DNA of 20,677 bases from CAZFUY01 sp964522445 (GCA_964522445.1 CAZFUY010000052.1:1-20677); one strand, 5' to 3'; counted from the first letter of the stretch, positions 6,459-14,757 are shown. The notes: a model not told the origin generated them from the letters alone. Program-made: numbers and translations.

Positions 6459-6617
6459 GAGACCTTTGCACGAGAATGGGCTATCAAAAAACTAACTACA
6501 TTTTTGTCATTCCTGCATGCTTTTAGCGGGAATCTAGTGACTTAAAAGTTTTAAGGCCACTGGATCCCGGCTCAAAAGCATACCGGGATGACGGGATTTG
6601 TTTCGTGTAAAGCTCTC
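6459..6617. mobile_element. Non-autonomous mobile element (MITE), copy 1, 159 bp
   Basis: The ends are inverted repeats GAGACCTTTGCACG (left) and CGTGTAAAGCTCTC (right), 12 of 14 matching. The flanks carry a direct 5-bp duplication TATTG (6454-6458 and 6618-6622). The core 6506-6592 is a long imperfect palindrome running from GTCATTCCTGCATGC to GCATACCGGGATGAC. It encodes nothing. The core nearly equals the reverse complement of the copy at 18446-18595. The parent transposase is not in the window; the end sequence reminds me of IS5-type elements, from memory only. Confidence 0.85.
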
Positions 6618-6633
6618 TATTGAACAAAATAAT

Positions 6634-6657
6634 ATCGCAGCTAAAGCCGCTCCTACA
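6634..6657 (-). repeat. REP unit, right half of a disrupted REPIN
   Basis: This is the inverted partner of the REP at 6426-6449, with one mismatch (ATCGCAGCTAAAGCCGCTCC, then TACA). Removing the MITE plus one target duplication leaves the two REPs in opposite orientation about 23 nt apart, the normal form of a REPIN. Confidence 0.8.
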
Positions 6658-6683
6658 ATTAAATATTTTATTTAAAGGCGAGC

Positions 6684-7910
6684 ATGCCAGAAAATAAAGC
6701 CACGCTAAAGCGCAGTATATCGTTCCCGCTTATTACCTTTTATGGTCTGGGCAATATCCTGGGCGCTGGTATTTATGTGCTTATTGGCAAAGTGGCAGGT
6801 GAGGCGGGCTATTTTTCTCCACTGGCTTTTTTTATTGCATCGATTATTGCTGCGTTTACTGCCTTCACATACGCTGAGCTTTCTGCTCGCTACCCTGTTA
6901 GTGGGGGAGAGGCCGTTTATCTTTATGAAGGTTTTCATAATTCAAATTTATCTAAAGTTGTCGGCATTCTTATCGCGCTGGCAGGTATAGTTTCAGCCGC
7001 GGCTATTGCACATGGATTTGCAGGATATCTTCGCGTATTTATTGATATACCCGCACCGCTGATTATTAGTTTTATTTTGTTGTTGCTGGGGGGCTTGACT
7101 GCCTGGGGGATTAATCAGTCTGTCACAATTGCAGTGATCTTTACTGTAATAGAAATGCTGGGTTTGTTTTTAATTATTGGTGTGGGTGCAGAACATATCG
7201 TTGAGTTTCCGGATGTGGTGTTAAAAAATCATACGGATGTTTCTTCTATCTCCTGGATGGGTGTTATGTCAGGCGCTTTTTTAGCTTTTTATGCTTATAT
7301 TGGTTTTGAAGATATGGTTAATATAGCTGAAGAGGTTAAAGACCCCCAGCGTAATATGCCTAAAGCTATTTTACTTTCGGTTATTATTTCAACATTATTG
7401 TATAGTGCAGTATCAATTATTTCAGTAAGTGTGTTAACGCCACAGCAACTAGCCGCCAGTGATGCACCACTGGCTGCTGTGTATTATGAAGCAACAGGCA
7501 AAGCACCTGTTTTAATAACTGTGATTGGTTTATTTGCTGTTATTAATGGTGCGCTCATTCAAATGATTATGGCATCACGTTTGTTATATGGCATGGCCAT
7601 CAGACACTGGTTACCACGGCCTCTGGCAAAAATATCTCCACGAACAAGAACACCCATAAACAGTACAATAGTGGTGGTTGTTTTTATGCTGTTTTTTGCA
7701 CTGGTTTTGCCATTGGTGACATTAGCAGAGTTAACCAGTTATTTAGTGCTAACCGTGTTCGCTTTAGTTAATCTGGCATTAATAAAAATTAAAAAACAGT
7801 CACCACAACCTGAAGGTGTTTCTGTTTTTAGTATATGGATTCCACAACTGGGTTTTGTAACAACTTTGTTATTTTTATTGAATAAATTCATATCGAATTT
7901 TCTGGGCTAA
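6684..7910 (+). CDS. APC-family amino acid permease
   Basis: 408 aa integral inner-membrane protein with 11-12 predicted helices. Residues about 18-36 (FYGLGNILGAGIYVLIGKV) are the glycine-rich helix-1 signature of amino acid-polyamine-organocation transporters. Helix 2 is followed by AFTYAELSARYPVSGGEAVY, the family's conserved loop. GFEDMVNIAEEVKDPQRNMP at about 208-227 is the equally typical substrate-site helix 6 and loop. Such proteins import amino acids or polyamines by proton or sodium coupling; the substrate cannot be told from sequence. An AAAGGCGAG ribosome-binding site precedes the ATG. The next gene follows after 24 nt, so the permease is probably transcribed with the export genes downstream. 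A cationic amino-acid exporter or exchanger role is possible. Confidence 0.88.
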   Translation: MPENKATLKRSISFPLITFYGLGNILGAGIYVLIGKVAGEAGYFSPLAFFIASIIAAFTAFTYAELSARYPVSGGEAVYLYEGFHNSNLSKVVGILIALAGIVSAAAIAHGFAGYLRVFIDIPAPLIISFILLLLGGLTAWGINQSVTIAVIFTVIEMLGLFLIIGVGAEHIVEFPDVVLKNHTDVSSISWMGVMSGAFLAFYAYIGFEDMVNIAEEVKDPQRNMPKAILLSVIISTLLYSAVSIISVSVLTPQQLAASDAPLAAVYYEATGKAPVLITVIGLFAVINGALIQMIMASRLLYGMAIRHWLPRPLAKISPRTRTPINSTIVVVVFMLFFALVLPLVTLAELTSYLVLTVFALVNLALIKIKKQSPQPEGVSVFSIWIPQLGFVTTLLFLLNKFISNFLG

Positions 7911-7934
7911 ATTGAATATTTCAAAGGATTAAAA

Positions 7935-9083
7935 GTGATTTTAAAACATAGAAATTTATTTATTTTTTTTACTATTGTCGTTGTTATTATTTTAAGTATT
8001 GTTTATGGCACACGAACTAAAGCCATTAAAGTTATTGTGGTAACTGCTCAATTAGGCAGTATTGAAGAAACGGTTGCCAATACCCGAGCAGGTACGGTTA
8101 AAGCCTGTCGTCGAGCGCAAATGTCTCCAGCCATTGGTGGGCAAATTTCGTCTTTACCTGCAAGAGAAGGTGAAAAGGTAGAGCAGGGTACAGTTTTATT
8201 AGCTATCTGGAATGATGATTTGCAGGCCGAAGTTGCTTTGGCAAAAAGTGAAGCGCATGCGGCCAGAGCCAGAGCTGAAAGTATTTGTGTACAGGCCGAG
8301 AATGCAAAACGAAATGCAAAACGAAAAATAGCTTTAAGAAAAACCAGAGCCATCTCAGAAGAATTACTGGAGCAGGCTGTTGCCACAGAAAAATCACAGA
8401 AAGCAGATTGTGAGGCCGCACGCACATCTGCAAAAGTAAGCGGTGAGCGAGTAGGTGTGGCGCAATCACATCTTGAGCGTACTTTATTAAAAGCACCGTT
8501 TAAAGGAGTGGTTGTAGAAGTCAATGGAGAGGTGGGTGAATATGTTACACCTTCGCCACCGGGCATAATAACTTTGCCTGTGATAGATATGGTCGATCGA
8601 TCCTGCTTTTATGTAACTGCACCCATTGATGAAGTTGATGCGCCAGCCATTAAAACTAATATGCCTGCACGTATTAGTCTGGATGCATTTAATGATCGAC
8701 GTTTTAGTGCGCGTGTAAGACGCATTTCGGATTATGTTTTAGATAGAGAAAAACAGGCGCGTACGGTAGACATTGAAGTCAGTTTTGATAATCCGGATGA
8801 TATGAAAGAAATGTTACCGGGCTACAGTGCCGATGCCGAAGTGATTTTAAAAACACGTAAAAATGTTTTGCGTGTGCCTACAGAAGCAGTGATTGATAAA
8901 CAGCAGATTTATGTTTTTATAAAAGAAGATCAGGTTTTAGAATTACGTGATATAGAAACTGGTTTGTCTAACTGGGATCATACTGAAATTATTAAAGGTT
9001 TAAAAAAAGGTGAGCTTGTTGTGACTTCTATCGATCGTAAAGGTATTGGCGATGGTGTTGCTGCAAAAATTGATAATCCGTAG
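7935..9083 (+). CDS. Periplasmic adaptor (membrane fusion) protein, HlyD/MacA type
   Basis: 382 aa, starting at a GTG with AAAGGAT 6 nt upstream. A single N-terminal membrane anchor lies at about 8-25. A lipoyl-like/barrel half (about 55-92, SPAIGGQISSLPAREGEKVEQG) leads into an alpha-helical coiled coil rich in Ala, Lys, Glu and Arg at about 95-182. The second lipoyl half is at about 183-205 (LLKAPFKGVVVEVNGEVGEYV), followed by beta-barrel and membrane-proximal domains to the end (VLRVPTEAVI). It should span the periplasm and link the inner-membrane ABC transporter encoded next to an outer-membrane channel, which is not encoded here. The stop codon TAG at 9081-9083 lies inside a REP element, so the reading frame may have been cut short there. 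Confidence 0.88.
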   Translation: MILKHRNLFIFFTIVVVIILSIVYGTRTKAIKVIVVTAQLGSIEETVANTRAGTVKACRRAQMSPAIGGQISSLPAREGEKVEQGTVLLAIWNDDLQAEVALAKSEAHAARARAESICVQAENAKRNAKRKIALRKTRAISEELLEQAVATEKSQKADCEAARTSAKVSGERVGVAQSHLERTLLKAPFKGVVVEVNGEVGEYVTPSPPGIITLPVIDMVDRSCFYVTAPIDEVDAPAIKTNMPARISLDAFNDRRFSARVRRISDYVLDREKQARTVDIEVSFDNPDDMKEMLPGYSADAEVILKTRKNVLRVPTEAVIDKQQIYVFIKEDQVLELRDIETGLSNWDHTEIIKGLKKGELVVTSIDRKGIGDGVAAKIDNP

Positions 9084-9102
9084 GAGCGACTTTAGCCGTG
9101 AT
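9080..9102 (+). repeat. REP unit overlapping the adaptor gene's stop
   Basis: GTAGGAGCGACTTTAGCCGT and then GAT is the same REP family as 6426-6449 with two compensating changes (GCGAC...GCCGT) that leave one wobble position in its hairpin. The TAG within it ends the adaptor reading frame. Confidence 0.7.
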
Positions 9103-9116
9103 CCTTCTGCGTTGTA

Positions 9117-9191
9117 AGGTGTCGGAGTCAAAGTTGTTAGCTTTTATACCAAACTTGACATAATTAATTATCAACTTTGACTCCGACACCT
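9117..9191. repeat. 75-bp palindromic repeat, copy 1
   Basis: The 20-bp arms AGGTGTCGGAGTCAAAGTTG (9117-9136) and its exact complement (9172-9191) enclose a 35-nt AT-rich centre. A second copy lies at 12423-12496, so the ABC ATPase and permease genes are bracketed by the pair. The build resembles a REP-like or MITE-like element; as RNA it would be a very stable hairpin. Confidence 0.8.
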
Positions 9192-9254
9192 AAGCTGAAA
9201 AAATAACTTTGCGCCTTAGCGTCTCTGCGTCAAATAACAAAAAAGTAAATTAAC

Positions 9255-10072
9255 GTGATAAAGCTTGAAAACATACAAAGAACATTCAAAGTCGGTGATG
9301 AAATTGTTCACGGTCTCGATAATGTTTCATTGGAAATTAATGCTGGAGAGTATGTTTCTATTATGGGGCCATCCGGTTCTGGAAAATCAACTTTATTAAA
9401 TGTGCTTGGTTTACTGGATAAGCCTGATGCGGGTCAATATTATTTAGACGGTAAAAATGTTGTTCAGTTATCTGATAATGAACAGGCAAAAACTCGACGA
9501 GAAAAAGTAGGTTTTGTTTTTCAGTCATTTCATCTTGTGCCGCGTTTAACAGCAGCAGAAAATATAGCGTTGCCATTAACCCTGGCAGGTGTAAATCAGC
9601 ATGAAAGAGAACAACGAGCTGCTGAGGTTATGGAGTCATTAAGTTTAATGGATCGAGCACATCACAGGCCAGATCAATTGTCCGGTGGTCAAAGACAGCG
9701 TGTAGCTATTGCACGAGCTGTTATTACCAAACCTGTTCTGTNNNNNNNNNNNNNNNNNNNNNNNNNNNNNNNNNNNNNNNNNNNNNNNNNNNNNNNNNNN
9801 NNNNNNNNNNNNNNNNNNNNNNNNNNNNNNNNNNNNNNNNNGGTCAAAGACAGCGTGTAGCTATTGCACGAGCTGTTATTACCAAACCTGTTCTGTTATT
9901 AGCCGATGAACCTACGGGTAACCTGGATCATAAATCAGGAATGGAAGTTATTAATATTCTTGAGCTACTTAATCAGCAGGGAATTACATTACTGCTGGTA
10001 ACGCATGATGTGGATTTGGGTGAACGTGCGCATCGAATTATTCATATGGTTGATGGGAAGATTAAGTTGTAA
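9255..10072 (+). CDS. ABC transporter ATPase, LolD/MacB type (intact once the false gap is removed)
   Basis: Starts at GTG. Removing the 100 N and one copy of the 55-bp overlap leaves 663 nt, exactly 220 codons plus stop. The merged protein has Walker A G38-PSGSGKST-46, Q-loop Q90 (FVFQSFHLVPRLT, typical of the LolD/MacB/FtsE branch), signature LSGGQ 142-146, Walker B ending in D166-E167 (LLLADEPTGNLD) and switch H199 (THD). The last in-frame codons are IKL, then TAA at 10070-10072. Read with the N run, the length is not a multiple of three, so the published scaffold breaks the gene artificially. It powers the two permeases that follow. The ribosome-binding site is weak. Confidence 0.9.
9742..9841. 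other. Assembly gap (100 N), artefactual
   Basis: The 55 bases before it (9687-9741) are identical to the 55 after it (9842-9896), both starting GGTCAAAGACAGCG and ending CCTGTTCTGT. The contigs overlap, and no sequence is missing. Confidence 0.95.
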
Positions 10073-10082
10073 GACATATTTT

Positions 10083-11170
10083 ATGAACTTAAACGACACA
10101 ATAAGCTTTGCACTACGCGCTTTATATGGTTACAGAACACGCACCTATTTAATGTTGCTTGCAATGGCGATAGGTGTCGCTTCTGTTGTGTTATTAACAT
10201 CACTGGGTGAAGGCGCGCGGTTATATATTACTCAACAGTTTTCTTCTTTGGGTACTAATATATTAATTGTTTTACCCGGTCGTTCAGAAACGACAGGTGG
10301 CCATCCTCCGTTAATGGGTGAAACACCTCGTGATTTGACTTTGCAGGATGCGCTGGCTATAAAACGTCATCATTATATTAAACGAATTGCGCCAATTGTC
10401 GTTGGCTCTGCACCGGTTTCTTTTCGCCAGCTTGAGCGTGAAGTTATTGTTATGGGTTCAACGTCAGAATTATTTAAAGTGCGCCAGCTTGAAATGTCAC
10501 GCGGACAGTTTTTGCCACAACTTGAAATAACGCGTGCTTCTCCTGTTTGTGTTTTAGGTTACACACTTTATGAAGAGTTATTTAAAAATGAATCACCCCT
10601 GGGTAAATGGGTGAGGGTCAATGAATATCGTTGTCGTGTTGTAGGTGTTTTATCTGCAGAAGGCATGTCGTTTGGTGTTGATATGGGTGAAGTATTAATT
10701 TTGCCGATTGCTTCTGCACAACAATTATTTAATGTGCAATCTGTGTTTCGTATTCTTGTTGAATCAACAACAAAAGAAACCATGAAAAAAGCAGAGCATG
10801 CTATTCAGTCAATCATTAAAGAGCGCCATGATGGGGAAGATGATATTACGGTGCTTTCTCAGGATGCATTGCTTGGAACTTTTAATAGAATACTTTCAAC
10901 TTTAACTTATGTGCTGGCCGGTATTGCGGCGATCAGCTTACTGGTTGCAGGTATTATGATTATGAATGTAATGCTGGTTGCTGTTTCTCAACGAACCAGT
11001 GAGATTGGTTTATTAAAAGCCTTAGGTGCGCCGCGAAAACAAATTATTATATTATTTTTAACTGAGTCTGCTTTTTTATCTGTATTGGGTGCAATGCTGG
11101 GTTTATTAATTGGTTTGTCTGGCAACTGGGTGTTGCAACAATATTTTCCTGAATTTCCATTTACTGCGCC
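10083..11170 (+). CDS. FtsX/MacB-type ABC permease 1 (3' end hidden by gap)
   Basis: About 362 residues are visible, starting at the ATG (MNLNDTISFALRAL) 10 nt after the ATPase stop; no strong ribosome-binding site is seen, suggesting translational coupling. Membrane helix 1 is at about 22-42. A large periplasmic MacB_PCD-type domain follows at about 43-265, then the C-terminal FtsX block with helices at about 275-300 and 325-350 (KALGAPRKQIIILFLTESAFL). The last helix and the usual PARRAA...P..ALR end are missing in the gap; comparison with permease 2 suggests about 38 residues are lost. Together with the ATPase and adaptor it should form a MacAB-like exporter or lipoprotein/cell-envelope machine, but the substrate is unknown. 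Confidence 0.87.
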
Positions 11171-11270
11171 NNNNNNNNNNNNNNNNNNNNNNNNNNNNNN
11201 NNNNNNNNNNNNNNNNNNNNNNNNNNNNNNNNNNNNNNNNNNNNNNNNNNNNNNNNNNNNNNNNNNNNNN
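11171..11270. other. Assembly gap (100 N), true missing sequence
   Basis: Unlike the first gap, the flanks do not overlap. The left side lacks a permease C-terminus and the right side lacks a permease N-terminus. Paralogue comparison predicts about 190-220 nt missing if nothing else lies between. The run of 100 N happens to keep the frame open and creates an apparent 797-codon fusion. Confidence 0.9.
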
Positions 11271-12398
11271 GCTTTAGGTATTGCGGTGGGTATTGCGGCG
11301 GTTGTGTTATTAACGTCACTGGGTGAAGGTTTGCATCGCTATATTATTGCTGAGTTTACTCAGTTTGGTACTAACTTAATTGGTATTACACCGGGCAAAA
11401 CAACCACCACGGGTTTTTCAGGTGCAGTAATTAGTAATGTAAGGCCGCTTACCTTAGATGATGCACAGTCTCTTAAACGCTTATCACAAATTATTGAAAC
11501 TGTGCCTTTAATTCAGGGTAATGCGGCTGTTGAATCGGATAGAAAACAAAGACGAACAACTATTTATGGTGTGGGTTCAGGTGTGCCTAAAGTGTGGCAG
11601 TTTAATGTTTCTGTTGGGCAGTTTTTACCGGATGATGATTTTCAATCAGCTCGTGCCTTTGCTGTTTTAGGTCGTAAAGTTAAAGATGAGTTATTTGGTT
11701 CGTCTTTGGCTTTAGGGAAAAACATTCGTGTTGGTGGTTATAGATTTCGTGTTATTGGGGTGATGGAATCAAAAGGCCAAATGCTAGGTTTTGATCTGGA
11801 TGATGCGGTGTATATTCCGGCATCAAAATCAATGGAAATGTTTAATCGTGAAAGTTTAATGGAAATTGATGTGCTTTATAAATCAAATGTGGATGCAGAT
11901 ACTGTTAAAGCTCAGATTAGTTCATTATTAAAATCACGTCATGGTACAGAAGATTTTACTATTGTTACTCAGGAACAAATGTTAGAAGTTTTAGGTTCTG
12001 TTCTGGATATTATTACGTTTGCAGTTGGTGCGCTGGGGGGGATTTCTTTACTGGTGGGTGGTGTAGGAATTCTTACCATTATGACGATTGCAGTAAAAGA
12101 ACGTACGGCTGAAATTGGTTTGTTCACGGCTTTAGGTGCGGGCAAAAAACAGATTTTAATGTTATTTTTATCAGAGGCCATATTGTTATCAACAATAGGC
12201 GGTTTATTTGGTTTAATTATTGGCTGGTCAGGTGCGCAACTTATACATTTTTTTGTACCGGCTTTACCCGCTCACACGCCCTGGCATTTTGTATTAATTG
12301 CAGAAGCTATGGCTTTTTTTATCGGCTTAATTGCAGGTGTTATTCCTGCAAGACGTGCGGCTAATATGAACCCTGTTGATGCATTGCGTACTGAATAA
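11271..12398 (+). CDS. FtsX/MacB-type ABC permease 2 (5' end hidden by gap)
   Basis: 375 residues are visible. The first ones (ALGIAVGIAAVVLLTSLGEG) align with residues 25-44 of permease 1, so about 24 N-terminal residues are lost in the gap. The layout is the same: rest of helix 1, a MacB_PCD-type periplasmic domain, then three C-terminal helices with KERTAEIGLFTALGAGKKQI and the closing IPARRAANMNPVDALRTE typical of the family. The two genes are clearly tandem paralogues (shared SLGEG...YI...F...GTN and GFL/GVD...DD patterns) and probably act as a heterodimer. No gene follows on this strand before the palindromic repeat and the phoB promoter. Confidence 0.87.
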   Translation, partial: ALGIAVGIAAVVLLTSLGEGLHRYIIAEFTQFGTNLIGITPGKTTTTGFSGAVISNVRPLTLDDAQSLKRLSQIIETVPLIQGNAAVESDRKQRRTTIYGVGSGVPKVWQFNVSVGQFLPDDDFQSARAFAVLGRKVKDELFGSSLALGKNIRVGGYRFRVIGVMESKGQMLGFDLDDAVYIPASKSMEMFNRESLMEIDVLYKSNVDADTVKAQISSLLKSRHGTEDFTIVTQEQMLEVLGSVLDIITFAVGALGGISLLVGGVGILTIMTIAVKERTAEIGLFTALGAGKKQILMLFLSEAILLSTIGGLFGLIIGWSGAQLIHFFVPALPAHTPWHFVLIAEAMAFFIGLIAGVIPARRAANMNPVDALRTE

Positions 12399-12422
12399 TT
12401 GTTTGTTTTCCACGGAGGGCAA

Positions 12423-12496
12423 AGGTGTCGGAGTCAAAGTTGGCAGTTGATATGTCAGGCTGAGTATAAAAGTAAATAACTTTGACTCCGACACCT
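12423..12496. repeat. Palindromic repeat, copy 2, 74 bp
   Basis: The 19-bp arms AGGTGTCGGAGTCAAAGTT (12423-12441) and complement (12478-12496) are the same as at 9117-9191, but the centre differs in sequence. It starts 24 nt after the permease stop and ends 26 nt before the phoB Pho box, so it could also end the upstream transcript. Confidence 0.8.
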
Positions 12497-12522
12497 AAAC
12501 ATTAAATGTTTTTTGTCTTGGT

Positions 12523-12556
12523 CTGTCATATTCTTGTAACAATTTGGTAATCTAAT
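12523..12556 (+). promoter_or_regulatory. Pho box and -10 of phoB
   Basis: CTGTCAT (12523-12529), 4 nt, TTGTAAC (12534-12540), then 10 nt to TCTAAT (12551-12556). The two heptamers are one 11-bp period apart, as PhoB requires, and replace the -35. This implies that phoB activates its own transcription under phosphate starvation. Confidence 0.8.
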
Positions 12557-12587
12557 AACAGCTATCTAAATAGATGGGATTTTAAAA

Positions 12588-13274
12588 ATGGCTGGCAGAA
12601 CAGTCCTGGTTGTTGAAGACGATAGCGATATCCGAGAAATGCTTGCTTTCTCTCTGCAAAGAGGTGGTTATAGCGTAATTGAATCAGAAGATGCTGAGCA
12701 GGCGCTGGATAAACTAGGTAGCGTGTTGCCAGATATAATGCTGGTGGACTGGATGTTGCCCGGCATGGAAGGGCCTGAGTTTATAAAACGTATTCGTCGA
12801 GATGATTTAGCTAAAAATATTCCTGTTATCTTGCTGACAGCTCGTGGTGAAGAATATGATAAGCTTCGCGGCTTTGAAACGGGCGCGGATGATTATGTTA
12901 CCAAGCCCTTTTCACCAAAAGAACTATTGGCTCGAATGAAAGCGTTGTTACGCCGCAGTGGCGGTGATGATGAAGAAACGGTGCAGGTAAAAGATCTTAT
13001 GCTTGATATGCAGGCGCATCGGCTGACTGCGGGTAATGAGTCAGTTCAAATTGGGCCTACTGAGTTTAAGTTGCTAGAGTTCTTTATGAAACATCAGGAT
13101 CGTGTTTACAGTCGTGAACAACTGCTGGATCTTGTTTGGGGTCGTAATGTCTATGTTGAAGAAAGAACGGTTGATGTGCATGTGCTGCGTTTACGCAAGC
13201 TGCTTTCTCCATTTGGATATGATAAGTTGATACAAACTGTTCGTGGTTCAGGTTATCGTTTTTCGATAAAGTAA
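12588..13274 (+). CDS. phoB: Phosphate regulon response regulator PhoB
   Basis: 228 aa. The receiver domain (1-122) has the acidic pocket E10-D11-D12, phospho-acceptor D54 (LVDWMLPGM), T84 and K106 (TKPFSPKELLARMKALLRR). The winged-helix OmpR/PhoB-type DNA-binding domain (about 132-227) includes GPTEFKLLEFFMKH, SREQLLDLVWG and the closing VRGSGYRFS. Phosphorylated by PhoR, it binds Pho boxes such as those found here before phoB, pstS and pstC. The D54-W-M-LPGM-x-G segment and the Pho context distinguish it from generic OmpR regulators. phoR follows after 167 nt containing a palindromic repeat. Confidence 0.96.
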   Translation: MAGRTVLVVEDDSDIREMLAFSLQRGGYSVIESEDAEQALDKLGSVLPDIMLVDWMLPGMEGPEFIKRIRRDDLAKNIPVILLTARGEEYDKLRGFETGADDYVTKPFSPKELLARMKALLRRSGGDDEETVQVKDLMLDMQAHRLTAGNESVQIGPTEFKLLEFFMKHQDRVYSREQLLDLVWGRNVYVEERTVDVHVLRLRKLLSPFGYDKLIQTVRGSGYRFSIK

Positions 13275-13299
13275 TTTCTGACTTAATCTTCATAATTGT

Positions 13300-13376
13300 G
13301 TCATTACCGCATGCTTTTAGCGGAGATCTAGTGTTCTTAAGGTGCTAGATTCCCGCTAAAAGCATGCGGTAATGAC
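13300..13376. repeat. Palindromic element between phoB and phoR, related to the MITE core
   Basis: There is a perfect 24-bp stem that starts GTCATTACCGCATGC and ends GCATGCGGTAATGAC, around a 29-nt centre with AGATCTAGTGTTC. It shares the GTCATTNC..GCATGCTTTTAGC pattern and the ATCTAGTG centre with the MITE cores at 6506, 15934 and 18471. The outer GAGAGCTTTGCACGA ends are not recognisable, so it is a core-only or heavily changed copy. In the phoBR mRNA it would form a strong hairpin. Confidence 0.75.
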
Positions 13377-13441
13377 GGGTTATGGATCGTTTTTACGGAA
13401 ACCTGTATTCAGTCAAAGTAAATTAAGAGAATAACCCCGTT

Positions 13442-14752
13442 ATGCCCCAATCCTTATCCAGCGAATTTTGGCGTATTGTATTAGATGTGATGCTATTCTG
13501 GTTCATTGGGCTGGTTGTTGGCTTTCCATTGTGGGGCATTATTGCTGGTTTTGCTGTATATCTGATTATGCTGGCAAGGCGCTATCAGCAATTTGAAAAA
13601 TGGTTGAATAGTGGGCTAAGTGACCCGGAAGATTTTAACGGCATTTTTGAAGAACTGTCATTTAGAATTTATCGTATTCGTACACGAAGTCGAAAGCGGA
13701 AAAAGCGCCTCACTGAATTATTAAGACGCTGGCAGGACTCATCAAGTGCCTTGCCCGATGCTGCTGTTGTAGTCGATAAAGACGGCAATATCACCTGGTT
13801 TAATCAAACTGCATCATCCATGCTGGGGCTTAAATCATCAGATCAGGGTCGACGTATTGGTAACCTGATTCGAAATCCACGTTTTATTCATTATATGGTT
13901 ACAGGCGATTTCAGCGAGCAGCTGGAAATTTCGTCACCGATTGATATCAGTAAAATTCTTAGTATTCGCATAACGCCTTATGGTGCAGGTCAGCGCCTGC
14001 TGTTAATGAGTGATATTACGCACCTTCAGCGGCTCATGACCATGCGAAGGGATTTTATTGCCAATGTTTCACATGAGTTACGCACGCCGTTAACGGTGAT
14101 TATGGGTTATCTGGAAACGCTTAAAGAGGATGATGAAGCGGATCTGGAGGCATTAAAAGCCTATTTATCCCGCATTGAAACCCCTGCATTACGCATGAAA
14201 TCACTGGTAGAAGATTTACTGCTGCTTTCAAAACTGGATACAGGTGCTCCCAGTTCGCCGTCCACCAGTTCAGTTATTAATATTGCATCTATGATTAAAA
14301 ATATTGCAGCAGAGGCTGAACAGATCAGTAAGGGCAGGCATATTATTTCGATGGATGTGGATGATGAATTGCAGCTTAAAGGCGTAGAAAAAGAAATTTA
14401 CAGTGCTTTTATTAACCTGGTAACCAATGCTATTCGTTATACGCCAGAAGGTGGTGAGATTACGATTAAATGGCTGGCTTTAGGCGATGATGCCAGTTTC
14501 TGTGTGAAAGATAATGGCGTGGGAATACCGCCAGAGCATATGGCAAGGCTTACTGAGCGTTTTTACCGTATTGATGTGGGACGGTCACGTTCCAGTGGCG
14601 GAACAGGTTTGGGGCTGGCTATAGTTAAGCAGGTGCTGCGTCGCCATGATGCAGAGCTGATTATTGATAGCGAAGCTGAAAAAGGTTCTGAATTCTGTTG
14701 TGTGTTTCAGCAGTCACGCGTTGTTTTGAGTAGTAAGTTGCAGGCTGTGTGA
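13442..14752 (+). CDS. phoR: Phosphate regulon sensor histidine kinase PhoR
   Basis: 436 aa inner-membrane kinase. Two N-terminal membrane helices lie at about 11-29 and 31-45 with almost no periplasmic loop, as in PhoR of E. coli. A basic linker (75-95, RTRSRKRKKR) leads to a PAS domain (about 101-190, LPDAAVVVDKDGNITWFN). The H-box FIANVSHELRTPL has phospho-acceptor H211. The ATPase part has N-box N325-LVTN-A-IRYTP, G1 DNGVGIPP (357-364), F-box RFYRIDVGRSR and G2 GGTGLGLAI (386-394). It phosphorylates PhoB under phosphate limitation, with signalling expected through the Pst transporter and PhoU. PhoU is not in the window. It lies between phoB and pstS, and its stop overlaps the beginning of the pstS regulatory region. 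Confidence 0.95.
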   Translation: MPQSLSSEFWRIVLDVMLFWFIGLVVGFPLWGIIAGFAVYLIMLARRYQQFEKWLNSGLSDPEDFNGIFEELSFRIYRIRTRSRKRKKRLTELLRRWQDSSSALPDAAVVVDKDGNITWFNQTASSMLGLKSSDQGRRIGNLIRNPRFIHYMVTGDFSEQLEISSPIDISKILSIRITPYGAGQRLLLMSDITHLQRLMTMRRDFIANVSHELRTPLTVIMGYLETLKEDDEADLEALKAYLSRIETPALRMKSLVEDLLLLSKLDTGAPSSPSTSSVINIASMIKNIAAEAEQISKGRHIISMDVDDELQLKGVEKEIYSAFINLVTNAIRYTPEGGEITIKWLALGDDASFCVKDNGVGIPPEHMARLTERFYRIDVGRSRSSGGTGLGLAIVKQVLRRHDAELIIDSEAEKGSEFCCVFQQSRVVLSSKLQAV

Positions 14753-14757
14753 TTCAC

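Noticed and set aside
6506..6592. CRISPR-like or terminator reading of the palindromic cores
   Set aside because: Copies are scattered and in both orientations, with transposon-like ends and target duplications, not a regular repeat-spacer array.
9204..9236. CTTTGCGCCTTAGCGTCTCT stretch before the ATPase gene
   Set aside because: It resembles a low-complexity intergenic motif I recall from many genomes, but it occurs once here and has no structure or context to support a call.
10005..12398. A single 797-aa permease
   Set aside because: The frame only continues because 100 N happens to keep phase, and it begins inside the ATPase gene. The parts are two separate paralogues.
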